From: JAKAKT01 sp041305385
GTDB lineage: Archaea > Micrarchaeota > Micrarchaeia > Burarchaeales > JAKAKT01
Direction: 5' to 3'
Length of the DNA: 37,730 bases
Assembly (NCBI GenBank): GCA_041305385.1
Contig: JBFYLO010000002.1
Span: 1-37,730, forward strand
Position 1 is the stretch's first letter. Every line of letters begins with the position of its first letter. Both the position numbers and the translations under genes were made by a program. The notes below the pieces were generated by a model. That model made no database searches, was not told where the DNA came from, and was given only the letters and a program-made list of their open reading frames with translations. Below are positions 22,552 through 30,879 of this stretch, piece by piece.

Positions 22552-23996
22552 GCGAAGGGGTTAAACATTCTTGCGGATTCTTCGGAATCTATTCATTCAC
22601 CGGGAAGCCTGCCAGCCTACGAATTTACAACGGGCTCATGGCCATACAGCACAGGGGCCAGGACAGTGCCGGGATAACGACCCTTTCGGAAGGCAAGCTC
22701 CTCACAAAGAAAGCTCCTGGCCTGGTCTCGGAAATCTTCAGTGAGAAAGACCTTGAGAACCTCAAGGGACACGCGGGAATAGGCCACGTCCGCTATCCCA
22801 CAACGGGATATTCAGTTGCCGAGGATGCCCAGCCATTTGTAATAAACTACCCGAAGAAGGGGCTCGCCCTGGCCCACAACGGCAACATCGCGAACACGGG
22901 GCCAATAGCAAAATTACTTCAGAAAAAGGGCAGAAATCCATCCTCCTCATGCGACGCAGAATACATACTCCACTGGGTTGCAGAGGAGCTAATCGCTTCC
23001 AAGGGAGACATCTGGAAGGCACTTGAGAAAACGATGAAGGCCCTTGATGGTTCCTATTCCGTGGTCCTTCTTACCGGAGAGGGCGAGCTAATCGCTTTCA
23101 GGGACCCGCTTGGAATAAAACCCATGTGCATGGCAGTTGACAAGGACAGGGTGATATTCGCCTCAGAGAGCACGGCTCTCGACATAAACAACATGGGGAT
23201 AACCAGGGACATAAAGCCCGGGGAAGTCGTGGTCGTAAGCAAGAGCGGCATAAAGAGCAAGGTGGTTGCGAAGGCGGAAAGGGCAGCGCACTGCATGTTC
23301 GAGTATGTTTATTTCGCGAGGCCTGATTCGATTATCGACAGGAGAAGCGTCTATGAGGTGAGGTACAGACTAGGGCAGATTCTCGCCCAGAAGGCTCCCT
23401 CAAAAGCGGACCTGGTGGTTCCGGTCCCGGACACCTCGAGGCCTGCGGCCTGCGGCTATTCGGACCAGAGCGGAATCCCCATGGCCGAGGGCCTCATAAA
23501 GAACCGCTACATAGGCAGGACGTTCATAATGCCGGACCAGGGTAAGCGCGACCTCGCAGTGAGGCTCAAGCTCAACCCCCTCAGGACGGTGCTCAGGGAC
23601 AAGCGCGTAGTCCTCATTGACGACAGCATAGTCCGGGGCACGACCCTCCGCCCGCTCGTCAGCCTGCTGAAGGAAGCTGGGGCGAAGGAGGTTCACGTTC
23701 GAATCACCTGCCCGCCTGTAATCTCGCCGTGCTTCTATGGGGTCAACATCCCGACTTACGAGGAGCTCGCTGCCTACAAGCACTCAATTGAGGAGATAAG
23801 AAAGGGGTCAGGCGCGGACTCGCTCGGTTATATGGACATCGAGGGCCTTCTCAGGGCAATCGGAATGCCGAAGAGCACGCTCTGCCTCGGGTGCATAACA
23901 GACCGCTACCCGACTCCAGTCGGGAATGCGCTGGCGAAGAAAATCCGAAACGCAAAGGGATGCAAGACCATACGATGCTGGGAAATGGCGGATTAG
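22548..23996 (+). CDS. purF: Amidophosphoribosyltransferase PurF, Fe-S type
   Basis: 482 residues from the ATG at 22548, overlapping the purL stop by four bases. It makes 5-phosphoribosylamine from PRPP and glutamine, the committed purine step. The catalytic Cys is residue 9 (MSEGVKHS-CGFFGIYS), so an eight-residue propeptide must be removed as in Bacillus PurF. The glutaminase domain shows GLMAIQHRGQDSAGI, GIGHVRYPTTG and LAHNGNIAN; the PRTase domain shows VVLIDDSIVRGTTLRPLV. All four Fe-S cysteines of the Bacillus type appear to be present: AHCMFEYVYFARPDS, SPCFYGVN, and both in LCLGC near the C-terminus. An oxygen-sensitive [4Fe-4S] enzyme is therefore expected. Confidence 0.95.
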   Translation: MSEGVKHSCGFFGIYSFTGKPASLRIYNGLMAIQHRGQDSAGITTLSEGKLLTKKAPGLVSEIFSEKDLENLKGHAGIGHVRYPTTGYSVAEDAQPFVINYPKKGLALAHNGNIANTGPIAKLLQKKGRNPSSSCDAEYILHWVAEELIASKGDIWKALEKTMKALDGSYSVVLLTGEGELIAFRDPLGIKPMCMAVDKDRVIFASESTALDINNMGITRDIKPGEVVVVSKSGIKSKVVAKAERAAHCMFEYVYFARPDSIIDRRSVYEVRYRLGQILAQKAPSKADLVVPVPDTSRPAACGYSDQSGIPMAEGLIKNRYIGRTFIMPDQGKRDLAVRLKLNPLRTVLRDKRVVLIDDSIVRGTTLRPLVSLLKEAGAKEVHVRITCPPVISPCFYGVNIPTYEELAAYKHSIEEIRKGSGADSLGYMDIEGLLRAIGMPKSTLCLGCITDRYPTPVGNALAKKIRNAKGCKTIRCWEMAD

Positions 23997-24024
23997 AAAA
24001 TAAGGGAAATAATAAAAAAATCTC

Positions 24025-24042
24025 GCGCCCCCTCGAGGGCGC
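24025..24042 (+). promoter_or_regulatory. GC-rich hairpin between purF and purD
   Basis: GCGCCC - CCTCGA - GGGCGC forms a six-pair stem, preceded by an A-rich run (24004-24020) and followed by AATTTGGGTTTG. It lies 27 bases after the purF stop and 27 bases before the purD ATG. It may weaken read-through from purF or mark the purD leader; the A-rich run could also serve as the purD TATA region. Confidence 0.4.
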
Positions 24043-24069
24043 AATTTGGGTTTGAGTGGGGTCCTTCAA

Positions 24070-25386
24070 ATGAAAATTCTTCTTGTCGGTTCCGGAGCCC
24101 GGGAGCATGCAATTGCAAAAGCAATAGTTAAGTCCGAAGGCGCAGAGCTTCTCTCGTTCATGAGCAGGAAAAACCCCGGGATAGCCCGAATTTCCAAGCA
24201 ATGGATAACCGGGAACATTTGCGATGTTGAGGCAGTGACTGGCTGGGCCAAATACCATTCCGCCCAGCTCGCAGTCATAGGCCCAGAGGCTCCTCTCAAT
24301 GTTGGCATTGCAGATTCGTTCAATGGTTCCGGAATTCCCTGTGCCGGCCCCTCGAAAGCCGCAGCACAGCTCGAGTGCGACAAATCCTTTGCCCGCAACC
24401 TGATGAAGAAATACAAAATACCTGGCTGCCCAAAATTCGGGGTTTTTTCCGATTCTGCCAAGGCTTCCAAGTTCATCGATTCCCTTGGAGAAGTCGTAAT
24501 CAAACCAGCTGGCCTCACAGGAGGAAAGGGAGTGAAAGTGATGGGCCCACACCTCAAGCACAAGGAGGAGGCGAAAGCCTATTCGAGGGAAGTTCTTGAG
24601 GCGAAAATCGGAGTTCTCCCGTCAGTAGTAATTGAAGAAAAATTAATCGGGCAGGAGTTCACACTCCAAGCTTTCGTTGACGGGAAAAACATCTCCCCAA
24701 TGCCAACAGTCCAGGACCACAAGCTCGCGTTCGAAGGAGACACTGGGCCGAACACTGGAGGCATGGGCTCCTACTCCGATGCAGGGGACTTGCTCCCGTT
24801 CATTTCCCAAAAGGATTACGATTCCGGAATCGCAATAATGAAAAAAACAATCGAGGCCCTAGCGAAGGAGGGCTCACCCTACAAGGGATTCCTTTATGGC
24901 CAATTCATCGCAACCAAGAAAGGGGTCAGCGTAATTGAGTTCAACGCAAGGCTCGGGGACCCGGAAGCGATGAATGTCCTGTCGATTCTCGAGAGCGATT
25001 TCGTGGAAATTCTCTCGCAAATAATAGCTGGAACCCTAAAACCTGCCCGCTTCTCTAAGAAAGCGACAGTCTGTAAATACCTTGTTCCCGAAGGTTACCC
25101 CGAAAAGCCCAAGAGAAACGAGCCGATAAAAGTGGACGAGAAAGCGATTGAGAATTTGGGTGCTCAACTCTTCTATGCCTCAGTGGATGAGCGAGAGGGA
25201 ATTATCTATGAGATGGGTTCGAGAACTGTTGCTGTTCTTGGAATTGCGAATTCCATTTCCGAGGCTGAGAAAATTTCCGAGAACGCGACCTCCTTTGTTT
25301 CCGGCCCGCTCTTCCACAGGAAAGACATTGGGACAAAAGAGCTAGTTGAAAAAAGGATTGCGCACATGAGAGCGCTTAGAGGCTAA
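24070..25386 (+). CDS. purD: Phosphoribosylamine-glycine ligase PurD (GAR synthetase)
   Basis: 438 residues from the ATG at 24070, which begins the canonical MKILLVGSGAREHAIA; an upstream in-frame TTG adds eight residues without support. It joins phosphoribosylamine to glycine using ATP. The ATP-grasp motifs are in order: ECDKSFARNLMKKYKIPGCP, VVIKPAGLTGGKGVKV, VVIEEKLIGQEFTLQAFVDG, MPTVQDHKLAFEGDTGPNTGGMGSY and VIEFNARLGDPEAMNVL. Length is normal. Its stop codon overlaps the convergent methyltransferase gene by four bases. It follows purF after 73 bases and may be separately transcribed. Confidence 0.95.
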   Translation: MKILLVGSGAREHAIAKAIVKSEGAELLSFMSRKNPGIARISKQWITGNICDVEAVTGWAKYHSAQLAVIGPEAPLNVGIADSFNGSGIPCAGPSKAAAQLECDKSFARNLMKKYKIPGCPKFGVFSDSAKASKFIDSLGEVVIKPAGLTGGKGVKVMGPHLKHKEEAKAYSREVLEAKIGVLPSVVIEEKLIGQEFTLQAFVDGKNISPMPTVQDHKLAFEGDTGPNTGGMGSYSDAGDLLPFISQKDYDSGIAIMKKTIEALAKEGSPYKGFLYGQFIATKKGVSVIEFNARLGDPEAMNVLSILESDFVEILSQIIAGTLKPARFSKKATVCKYLVPEGYPEKPKRNEPIKVDEKAIENLGAQLFYASVDEREGIIYEMGSRTVAVLGIANSISEAEKISENATSFVSGPLFHRKDIGTKELVEKRIAHMRALRG

Positions 25387-26369
25387 CCTTCGATTCTCGC
25401 GTGCCAGAAGTCGCTCTCCTCCTCGAATTCCCCTGAAATGAACTTCCCGGAATAGCCCGCTTTCTTCAACCTCGCGGACATCCCCCCCAGCTCGCTTTTG
25501 CCCAAATAGCAAATCTCCCCATCCAGTTCGAACTGGAACAGTTTTTCCCCAAGAGCCCTTTCAGCATAGTCCTTCTGCCCCTCGACTTTCAATCTCGGGA
25601 ACATCTTCTTCAGATAAAAGAAGTTCACATCAACTGTCACCTGCTCCCCGTACCACCTGCTCGCCCCCTCGTTCCACGCAGGCCTCTCCCACTCAAGAGC
25701 CTCGCTCGCATCTGCAAACCCATAATCAAAAATGTCCGCATGGCCTCCCTTTTCCAGCAAGCCGGCCAGCTTCCTGAGGAACTCAGTCGCCCCCAAGTTC
25801 AAGGGAAAAACATAACCCTCGGGCAGTTCCTCAATCCCGTCTATCCTCCCAGCGTATTCCCTGCTCGCCGGCTCTTTTCCATCAAACCCCAGCTCGAAAA
25901 TTTTTCCGCTCTTCGTGAACAGAAGCTTCGAGGGCAAATCGCTCAGAAGCTCATTCGCCCGAACGTAGTGGAATTTTTTCTCGGGTTTGAATTTAACTGA
26001 ATCCGAGTGAACAGTTTCTATCCGGTAACCCGCCAAATTCCTTCTCGCGTCATTCAGCATCCTCTCCGAGAAGTCGACAAGAGTGTAGGTTATTCGGTCC
26101 GAGAAGTTGGTCTTGTTCTTCAGGTCGAGCCTCTTCAATTCATCGAGAAATGCCCTCGCGAAGAACCCGTTCCCGACTCCGAACTCGCAAACCCGAAGCT
26201 CGCCCTTGGTTTTTCCCGCAAATCCGTAGAATCCCCGGGCATCCGCCTGCGCCAGTTTTCCGTTCCCGAAGGCAAAGGTCGAAAAGTCCGAGTATATCTT
26301 CGCGCCCTTGCTCAAGTAGTATTGCTCGTTTATCCTCTTCTGGTATTCATCGAAGGGGGCGAAGCCCAT
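25383..26369 (-). CDS. MidA-like SAM-dependent methyltransferase
   Basis: 328 residues. The SAM-binding motif is RVCEFGVGNGFFARAFLDELK near residue 60, followed by ITYTLVDFSERMLNDARRNL and YVRANELLSDLPSKLLF. The last aligns by eye with the NE-x-LDALP segment of the MidA/NDUFAF7 family (COG1565). Later, GGHADIFDYGFAD matches that family's C-terminal DYG strand. In mitochondria NDUFAF7 methylates an arginine of complex I; the target in archaea is unknown, and this assignment is weaker than the fold assignment. It sits between purD and purM but on the opposite strand, divergent from purM over an AT-rich shared promoter. Confidence 0.7.
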   Translation of the reverse strand: MGFAPFDEYQKRINEQYYLSKGAKIYSDFSTFAFGNGKLAQADARGFYGFAGKTKGELRVCEFGVGNGFFARAFLDELKRLDLKNKTNFSDRITYTLVDFSERMLNDARRNLAGYRIETVHSDSVKFKPEKKFHYVRANELLSDLPSKLLFTKSGKIFELGFDGKEPASREYAGRIDGIEELPEGYVFPLNLGATEFLRKLAGLLEKGGHADIFDYGFADASEALEWERPAWNEGASRWYGEQVTVDVNFFYLKKMFPRLKVEGQKDYAERALGEKLFQFELDGEICYLGKSELGGMSARLKKAGYSGKFISGEFEEESDFWHARIEG

Positions 26370-26385
26370 GGACTATCTGGAAAGT

Positions 26386-26400
26386 ATTAAATTAATAATA
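26386..26400. promoter_or_regulatory. Divergent AT-rich promoter core, purM and methyltransferase
   Basis: ATTAAATTAATAATA lies about 25-35 bases ahead of purM (ATG 26424) and about 20-30 bases ahead of the methyltransferase ATG at 26369 on the other strand. TATA-like sequence can be read both ways; both mRNAs would be nearly leaderless. Confidence 0.5.
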
Positions 26401-26423
26401 AGGTATGGACATTCGGTGAATGA

Positions 26424-27416
26424 ATGGCCAATTCATACGCAAGCGCAGGCGTCGACATCTCGAAGGTAAAGGGGATTCACGCGGAAATCGAGGGGATGCT
26501 GAAGGTCACGCATTCGGGCTCAGTCCTCCCCATCTTCGGCCACTACGCGGGGCTTGTGAAAATCGGGAAGGAAACCATTGCAATGCACACCGATGGAGTC
26601 GGGACAAAAGTTCTTGTGGCGCACGAGTTGAACAAATACGACACAGTCGGAATCGATTGCGTCGCGATGAATGTTAATGACATCATCTGCGTTGGGGCGA
26701 AGCCAGTTGCTCTGGTCGATTATCTCGCTCTCCAGCATGAGGACGCGGGACTTGTTCGGGAGCTTATGAAGGGGCTAGTTGTGGGCTCCAAGGAAGCGGA
26801 AGTTTCTCTCATAGGAGGAGAGACGGCAATAATGCCCGGCCTCATAAAGGGGGAAGCGGGAAAGACCGGCTTCGATTTGGCGGGGACCGCAATCGGGGTC
26901 GTGAAAGGCAAGCCGATAACCGGGGAGAAGATGAAAGCCGGGGATGCGATAGTTGGAATTGAAAGCTCAGGAGTTCACTCGAACGGGCTTACCCTTGCCC
27001 GGAAAGCCCTCCCAAAAGAACATTGGAATGAACTCCTAGTTCCGACCCGTATTTACGTTAAACCCGTGATGGAAATGCTCTCTTCACTCGACATTCACGG
27101 AATGGCCCACATCACCGGGGGCTCTTTCTCGAAACTGATGAGGATCGGGGATTACGCGAAAGTCGGGTTTAGGTTGGACAACATGCCCGAACCGCCAAAA
27201 GTTTTCAGGAGAATGTCCGAGTCCGGAATAACTGAAAAGGAAATGTACCATACCTTCAATATGGGCGTTGGCTATTGCGTAGTATGTTCGGAGAAGGATT
27301 CCGGGAAAGTGATCGGGATATCAAGGAAGCATAAGCTGAAAGCGGGCGTTATCGGCTCAATCGTGAAAGAGCGGAAAGTCTCAATCAAAACCGAAGCGAG
27401 CGAGTTTGAGTTTTGA
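26424..27416 (+). CDS. purM: Phosphoribosylformylglycinamidine cyclo-ligase PurM (AIR synthetase)
   Basis: 330 residues; converts FGAM and ATP to AIR, the step after PurS/Q/L. Motifs are MANSYASAGVDISKVKGI, IGKETIAMHTDGVGTKVLVA, GIDCVAMNVNDIICVGAKPVALVDYLA, AEVSLIGGETAIMPGL and GIESSGVHSNGLTLARKA, then HGMAHITGGSF and HTFNMGVGYCVV. All are standard for PurM. A competing ATG at 26420 in another frame gives only a short shadow reading. The flavin-reductase-like gene follows closely. Confidence 0.95.
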   Translation: MANSYASAGVDISKVKGIHAEIEGMLKVTHSGSVLPIFGHYAGLVKIGKETIAMHTDGVGTKVLVAHELNKYDTVGIDCVAMNVNDIICVGAKPVALVDYLALQHEDAGLVRELMKGLVVGSKEAEVSLIGGETAIMPGLIKGEAGKTGFDLAGTAIGVVKGKPITGEKMKAGDAIVGIESSGVHSNGLTLARKALPKEHWNELLVPTRIYVKPVMEMLSSLDIHGMAHITGGSFSKLMRIGDYAKVGFRLDNMPEPPKVFRRMSESGITEKEMYHTFNMGVGYCVVCSEKDSGKVIGISRKHKLKAGVIGSIVKERKVSIKTEASEFEF

Positions 27417-27433
27417 GTCTTCGAGGTGAGTTT

Positions 27434-27916
27434 ATGGTCAATTACCAGACTCTTTACCCCAATCGAGTAGTCCTCGTAACCTCAGTCGATAAATCGGGCA
27501 AGCCAAACATAATCACCCTCGCCTGGACCTCGATTCTTTCAGCGAACCCATTCATGGTCGGAATCTCGATTGCCTCAGGGCGATATTCCCACAAACTAAT
27601 AAGCGAATCGAAGGAATTCGTAATCAATCTCCCCTCCTACGAACTCGCTCGCCAGTGCATGCTTTGCGGAACCAAGTCCGGCAGGAACACCGACAAATTC
27701 AAGGAAGCGGGGCTTACTCCGGTAAAGTCCGAAAAAGTGAATGCGCCGAGGATTGCCGAATGCTACGCTTGGCTCGAGTGTAAATTGGCCAATTCAGTCG
27801 AGACCGGGGACCACACATTCTTTATCGGGGAAGTGGTCGCTTCAGGGGAGAGGGGAGCGAAAGCCGGGGCAGTCTACGATACGAAAGGCGAGCGGCTGGT
27901 TGAAATAAAACTATAA
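27434..27916 (+). CDS. Flavin reductase-like (flavoredoxin-type) FMN-binding protein
   Basis: 160 residues from the ATG at 27434, preceded by GAGGTGAG; an upstream in-frame start would overlap purM. The split-barrel flavin reductase pattern is clear: PNRVVLVTSVDKSGKPNIITLAWTSILSANPFMVGISI, then SHKLISESKEFVINLPS, and GDHTFFIGEVVASGE near the end. CMLCGTKSGRNTDKFKEAGLTPV is the usual substrate-side loop. Proteins of this family bind FMN and either reduce flavin for a partner or act as flavoredoxins. The partner is not evident here. It is probably co-transcribed with purM. Confidence 0.88.
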   Translation: MVNYQTLYPNRVVLVTSVDKSGKPNIITLAWTSILSANPFMVGISIASGRYSHKLISESKEFVINLPSYELARQCMLCGTKSGRNTDKFKEAGLTPVKSEKVNAPRIAECYAWLECKLANSVETGDHTFFIGEVVASGERGAKAGAVYDTKGERLVEIKL

Positions 27917-27919
27917 ATA
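27912..27919 (+). promoter_or_regulatory. TATA box for the CDC48-like gene
   Basis: TATAAATA overlaps the stop codon of the flavin-reductase-like gene and lies 45 bases ahead of the ATG at 27960. This leaves a leader of about 20 bases with GAAGGTG as ribosome-binding sequence. Confidence 0.6.
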
Positions 27920-27959
27920 ATTGTTTAGCTGACTACTTGTAGGAAGAAGGTGTGTTCAT

Positions 27960-30104
27960 ATGGACGAATCAGTCGAACTTCGCGTTGCAGAAGCCCTCCA
28001 GAACGACGTTGGAAAGGGCTGCGTCAGGATGGATTCGAGGGCGAGGAAGGTCCTCGATGTCACGACCGGGGATGTAGTGGAGCTGAGAGGCAAAAAAACA
28101 ACGGCATCCACAATCTGGCCCGCCCATCCCCAGGACGAGGGGCTCAACATCATAAGGATTGACGGCTACACGAGGAATAACGCGGGAGTCTCGCTGGGCG
28201 ACAAAATACTGATAAAAAAGGCGATTCTCAAAGAGGCAAAGAAAATAGTCCTCGCGCCCTCCCAGCCCATGCGTTACTCGCCCGGGTTCGAGCAGGTCAT
28301 AAAGAAGAAATTGGTCGGCATGGCCCTCTCAAAAGGCGACATAAAGTTCGTGGCCCTGCTCGGCGCATCATTCCCGCTTACTGCCGTGGTTGTCCAGCCG
28401 CATGGAATAGTGAAAATAACCGAAGCGACAGAGGTGCAGCTGAAGACCGAACCGATGAAAGATTTAAGCAAAATGGCCCGCATTTCTTACGAGGATATCG
28501 GAGGCCTCAAGGACGAAGTCCTGAAGATAAGGGAGATGGTCGAGCTCCCGATGAGGCATCCGCAGCTCTTTGAAAAGCTCGGAATCGAGCCGCCGAAGGG
28601 AGTTTTGATACACGGTTCTCCAGGAACTGGAAAAACGCTTCTCGCAAAGGCCGTTGCCCACGAAAGCGAAGCCAACTTCATCAACATCGCAGGCCCGGAA
28701 CTGGTTTCGAAATTCGTCGGAGAAAGCGAGGAAAAATTACGGCAAGTTTTCAAGGATGCAGAAGAGAACGCGCCGAGCATCATCTTCATGGACGAGTTAG
28801 ACGCAATGGCGCCAAAACGCGATGAGGTTATGGGCGAAGTAGAGCGCAGGATGGTTTCCCAGCTTCTTACGCTTCTCGATGGATTGAAAGCAAGGGGGCA
28901 AGTTATTGTCATAGGTGCGACGAACAGGCCGAATGCAGTCGACCCGGCGCTGAGGAGGCCCGGGAGATTCGACAGGGAGATAGAGATAGGTGTTCCGAAC
29001 CGCAATGCGCGCAGGGAAATTCTGCAGATCCACACCCGTTCAATGCCGCTTGCCGAAGACGTTAACCTGGATGAGCTTGCGAATATAACGCACGGATATA
29101 CGGGGGCAGACATCTCTTCACTTGCCAAGGAATCGGCGATGAAGACGCTGCGGCGCATATTGCCCCAGATAAACCTCGAAGAAAACATCATCCCGCCGGA
29201 AGTTATAGAAAATTTGTGTGTAACGCGCGAAGATTTCTTCGACGCTCTTCGGGAAATTCAGCCTTCCGCCCTAAGAGAGGTATTCGTTGAGAAGCCGAAC
29301 GTCAAATGGGCTGATATCGGGGGGCTGGAGAGCGTCAAGCAGGAAATAAGGGAGGCGGTCGAGCTTCCTCTCAAGAAACCAGAGATCTTCCAGAAGATGG
29401 GCATTCGGCCTATAAGGGGCATACTGCTCGTAGGGCTTCCTGGAACAGGAAAAACGCTCTGCGCCAAAGCCGTTGCCACTGAAAGCGAGGCCAACTTCAT
29501 CTCGATAAAAGGTTCCGAACTTTTGCACCGGAACATAGGCGAGTCTGCAAGGCTTACCCGGGAGCTTTTCAGGAGAGCAAGAACCGCGGCTCCATGCATA
29601 ATCTTCATAGACGAACTAGATGTTGTCGGCAGAGCCAGATCTTCAGAAAACCCGTCCGTCATCCACGAAGATGTCGTCAACGGCCTTCTTGTCGAGATGG
29701 ACGGGCTCCAAAACCTCAAGAATATCGTAGTAATCTCGGCCACCAACAGGCCGGACATCGTGGACCAGGCGCTCCTCAGGCCCGGCAGGTTCGATAAGAT
29801 TGTCCAGATACCGGTTCCGGATGAGAAGACGAGGCTGGAGATATTCAAGGTTCACACGCGCAGCATGCCCCTTTCGGAGGCCATCGACCTCGGGACCTTT
29901 GCGAAGAAGACAGAAGGTTACACTGGAGCGGACATCGAGGGGGTCTGCAGGGAAGCCGGGATGACTGCGATAAGGGAGGAGGGCGAGAAGGTGACGGCTG
30001 TGCATTTCGAAGCCGCTTTTGCGGCCATAAAGCCCGCTTCGAACAAGTCGAACAGGGAAAGCATAAAGAGGTTCGCGGACGGGCAGGACCCGATGTTCAG
30101 GTGA
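27960..30104 (+). CDS. CDC48/VAT-type AAA+ ATPase with an unusual D2 pore loop
   Basis: 714 residues: an N-domain (about 1-175, double-psi barrel plus a four-strand unit), then two AAA modules. D1: Walker A GSPGTGKT (219-226), pore loop SKFVGESE with Phe252, Walker B IIFMDELD (Asp278, Glu279), sensor VIGATNRPN and RRPGRFDRE. D2: Walker A GLPGTGKT (492-499), Walker B IIFIDELD (Asp551, Glu552), VISATNRPDIVDQALLRPGRFD. The enzyme unfolds or extracts proteins, often handing them to the proteasome. In D2 the usual aromatic pore residue (as in KWVGESE) is replaced: LLHRNIGESARLTREL has Asn525-Ile526. No C-terminal HbYX proteasome-docking motif is present (ends DPMFR). A KaiC-like gene follows 46 bases later. 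Confidence 0.94.
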   Translation: MDESVELRVAEALQNDVGKGCVRMDSRARKVLDVTTGDVVELRGKKTTASTIWPAHPQDEGLNIIRIDGYTRNNAGVSLGDKILIKKAILKEAKKIVLAPSQPMRYSPGFEQVIKKKLVGMALSKGDIKFVALLGASFPLTAVVVQPHGIVKITEATEVQLKTEPMKDLSKMARISYEDIGGLKDEVLKIREMVELPMRHPQLFEKLGIEPPKGVLIHGSPGTGKTLLAKAVAHESEANFINIAGPELVSKFVGESEEKLRQVFKDAEENAPSIIFMDELDAMAPKRDEVMGEVERRMVSQLLTLLDGLKARGQVIVIGATNRPNAVDPALRRPGRFDREIEIGVPNRNARREILQIHTRSMPLAEDVNLDELANITHGYTGADISSLAKESAMKTLRRILPQINLEENIIPPEVIENLCVTREDFFDALREIQPSALREVFVEKPNVKWADIGGLESVKQEIREAVELPLKKPEIFQKMGIRPIRGILLVGLPGTGKTLCAKAVATESEANFISIKGSELLHRNIGESARLTRELFRRARTAAPCIIFIDELDVVGRARSSENPSVIHEDVVNGLLVEMDGLQNLKNIVVISATNRPDIVDQALLRPGRFDKIVQIPVPDEKTRLEIFKVHTRSMPLSEAIDLGTFAKKTEGYTGADIEGVCREAGMTAIREEGEKVTAVHFEAAFAAIKPASNKSNRESIKRFADGQDPMFR

Positions 30105-30111
30105 GCGAGGG

Positions 30112-30120
30112 ATTAAATAG
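30112..30120 (+). promoter_or_regulatory. TATA-like box for the KaiC-like gene
   Basis: ATTAAATAG follows the CDC48 stop by seven bases and precedes the ATG at 30151 by about 35, leaving room for TTGGTGAG as ribosome-binding sequence. Confidence 0.4.
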
Positions 30121-30150
30121 GGGGCAGAGCAAATTGGAGTTGGTGAGAAG

Positions 30151-30879
30151 ATGGCGGACAAAGTTGTGCTTGATAAGGTGAAGACCGGCATCCCCGGCCT
30201 TGACGACATGATTGAGGGCGGGCTCGAGCGGAAGAGCGTTATCGTTCTTGCCGGCGAGGCTGGCTCAGGCAAGACTACATTCGCAATGCAATACCTCTAC
30301 TCCGGTGCGGCCCTCTACAAGGAGCCCGGCCTATACATTACTTTCGAGGAGCAGAAGTCGACTCTTTTCAGGCACATGGCCAGGATGGGCTGGGATTTCG
30401 AGAAGCTGGAGAAAGAAAAGAAGATATTCGTGCTCGAGTATCCGCCCCATGAAGTGGACAGCTTCCTAAACCAAGGAAACGTAGTGGAGGACCTCATTCG
30501 GGAAAACGGAATACAGCGCGTCGTCATCGACTCAGCGACTTCCCTCGCCCTCTTGAGGGAAGACGAATATAAGCGCAGGCAGGCGCTGCTCAAGGCCATC
30601 GACTCCCTGAGGAAATGGGGCGCGACAACCATCATGCTTTCGGAAGCAGCCATGAAGCACGACAGGCTCAGCGTTCGGTTTGGTATCGAGTACCTAGCCG
30701 ACGGGCTGATATTGATCTATAACATACGGAAGGGCGACACCAGGGAGCTCGCGCTCGAGATATTCAAGATGAGGGGCACTGCCCACGAGAGGAAGCTCTG
30801 CCTCATGAAGATAACTGGCAAGGGAATCGTCCTTTACCCGAACCAGCCGGTGCTCGCAAACACAGGGGGAAAGTATTAG
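30151..30879 (+). CDS. KaiC-like single-domain RecA-superfamily ATPase
   Basis: 242 residues, one KaiC/RadA-like ATPase domain. It opens with TGIPGLDDMIEGGLERKSVIVLAGEAGSGKTTFAMQYLY (Walker A Gly35-Thr42) and has YITFEEQKS with a glutamate pair near residue 66 in the catalytic position. Walker B is RVVIDSATSLA (Asp127). The C-terminus keeps LALEIFKMRGTAHERKLCLMKITGKGIVLYP, the KaiC-family end. Archaea carry many such single-domain proteins; roles proposed range from signalling to motility control, and none can be assigned here. It is not RadA (no N-terminal helix-hairpin-helix domain). The gene is convergent with the Mre11-like gene, overlapping by four bases. Confidence 0.88.
   Translation: MADKVVLDKVKTGIPGLDDMIEGGLERKSVIVLAGEAGSGKTTFAMQYLYSGAALYKEPGLYITFEEQKSTLFRHMARMGWDFEKLEKEKKIFVLEYPPHEVDSFLNQGNVVEDLIRENGIQRVVIDSATSLALLREDEYKRRQALLKAIDSLRKWGATTIMLSEAAMKHDRLSVRFGIEYLADGLILIYNIRKGDTRELALEIFKMRGTAHERKLCLMKITGKGIVLYPNQPVLANTGGKY

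Noticed and set aside
24046..24069. Upstream in-frame TTG start for purD
   Set aside because: It adds eight residues without conservation; MKILLVGSGAREHA at 24070 is the canonical start.
25228..25275. GGAATTGCGAATTCC followed by AAAATTTCCGAG, similar to the hairpin element
   Set aside because: It lies inside purD in conserved coding sequence, lacks the ATTGG/CCAAT ends, and there is no second hairpin at the right distance.
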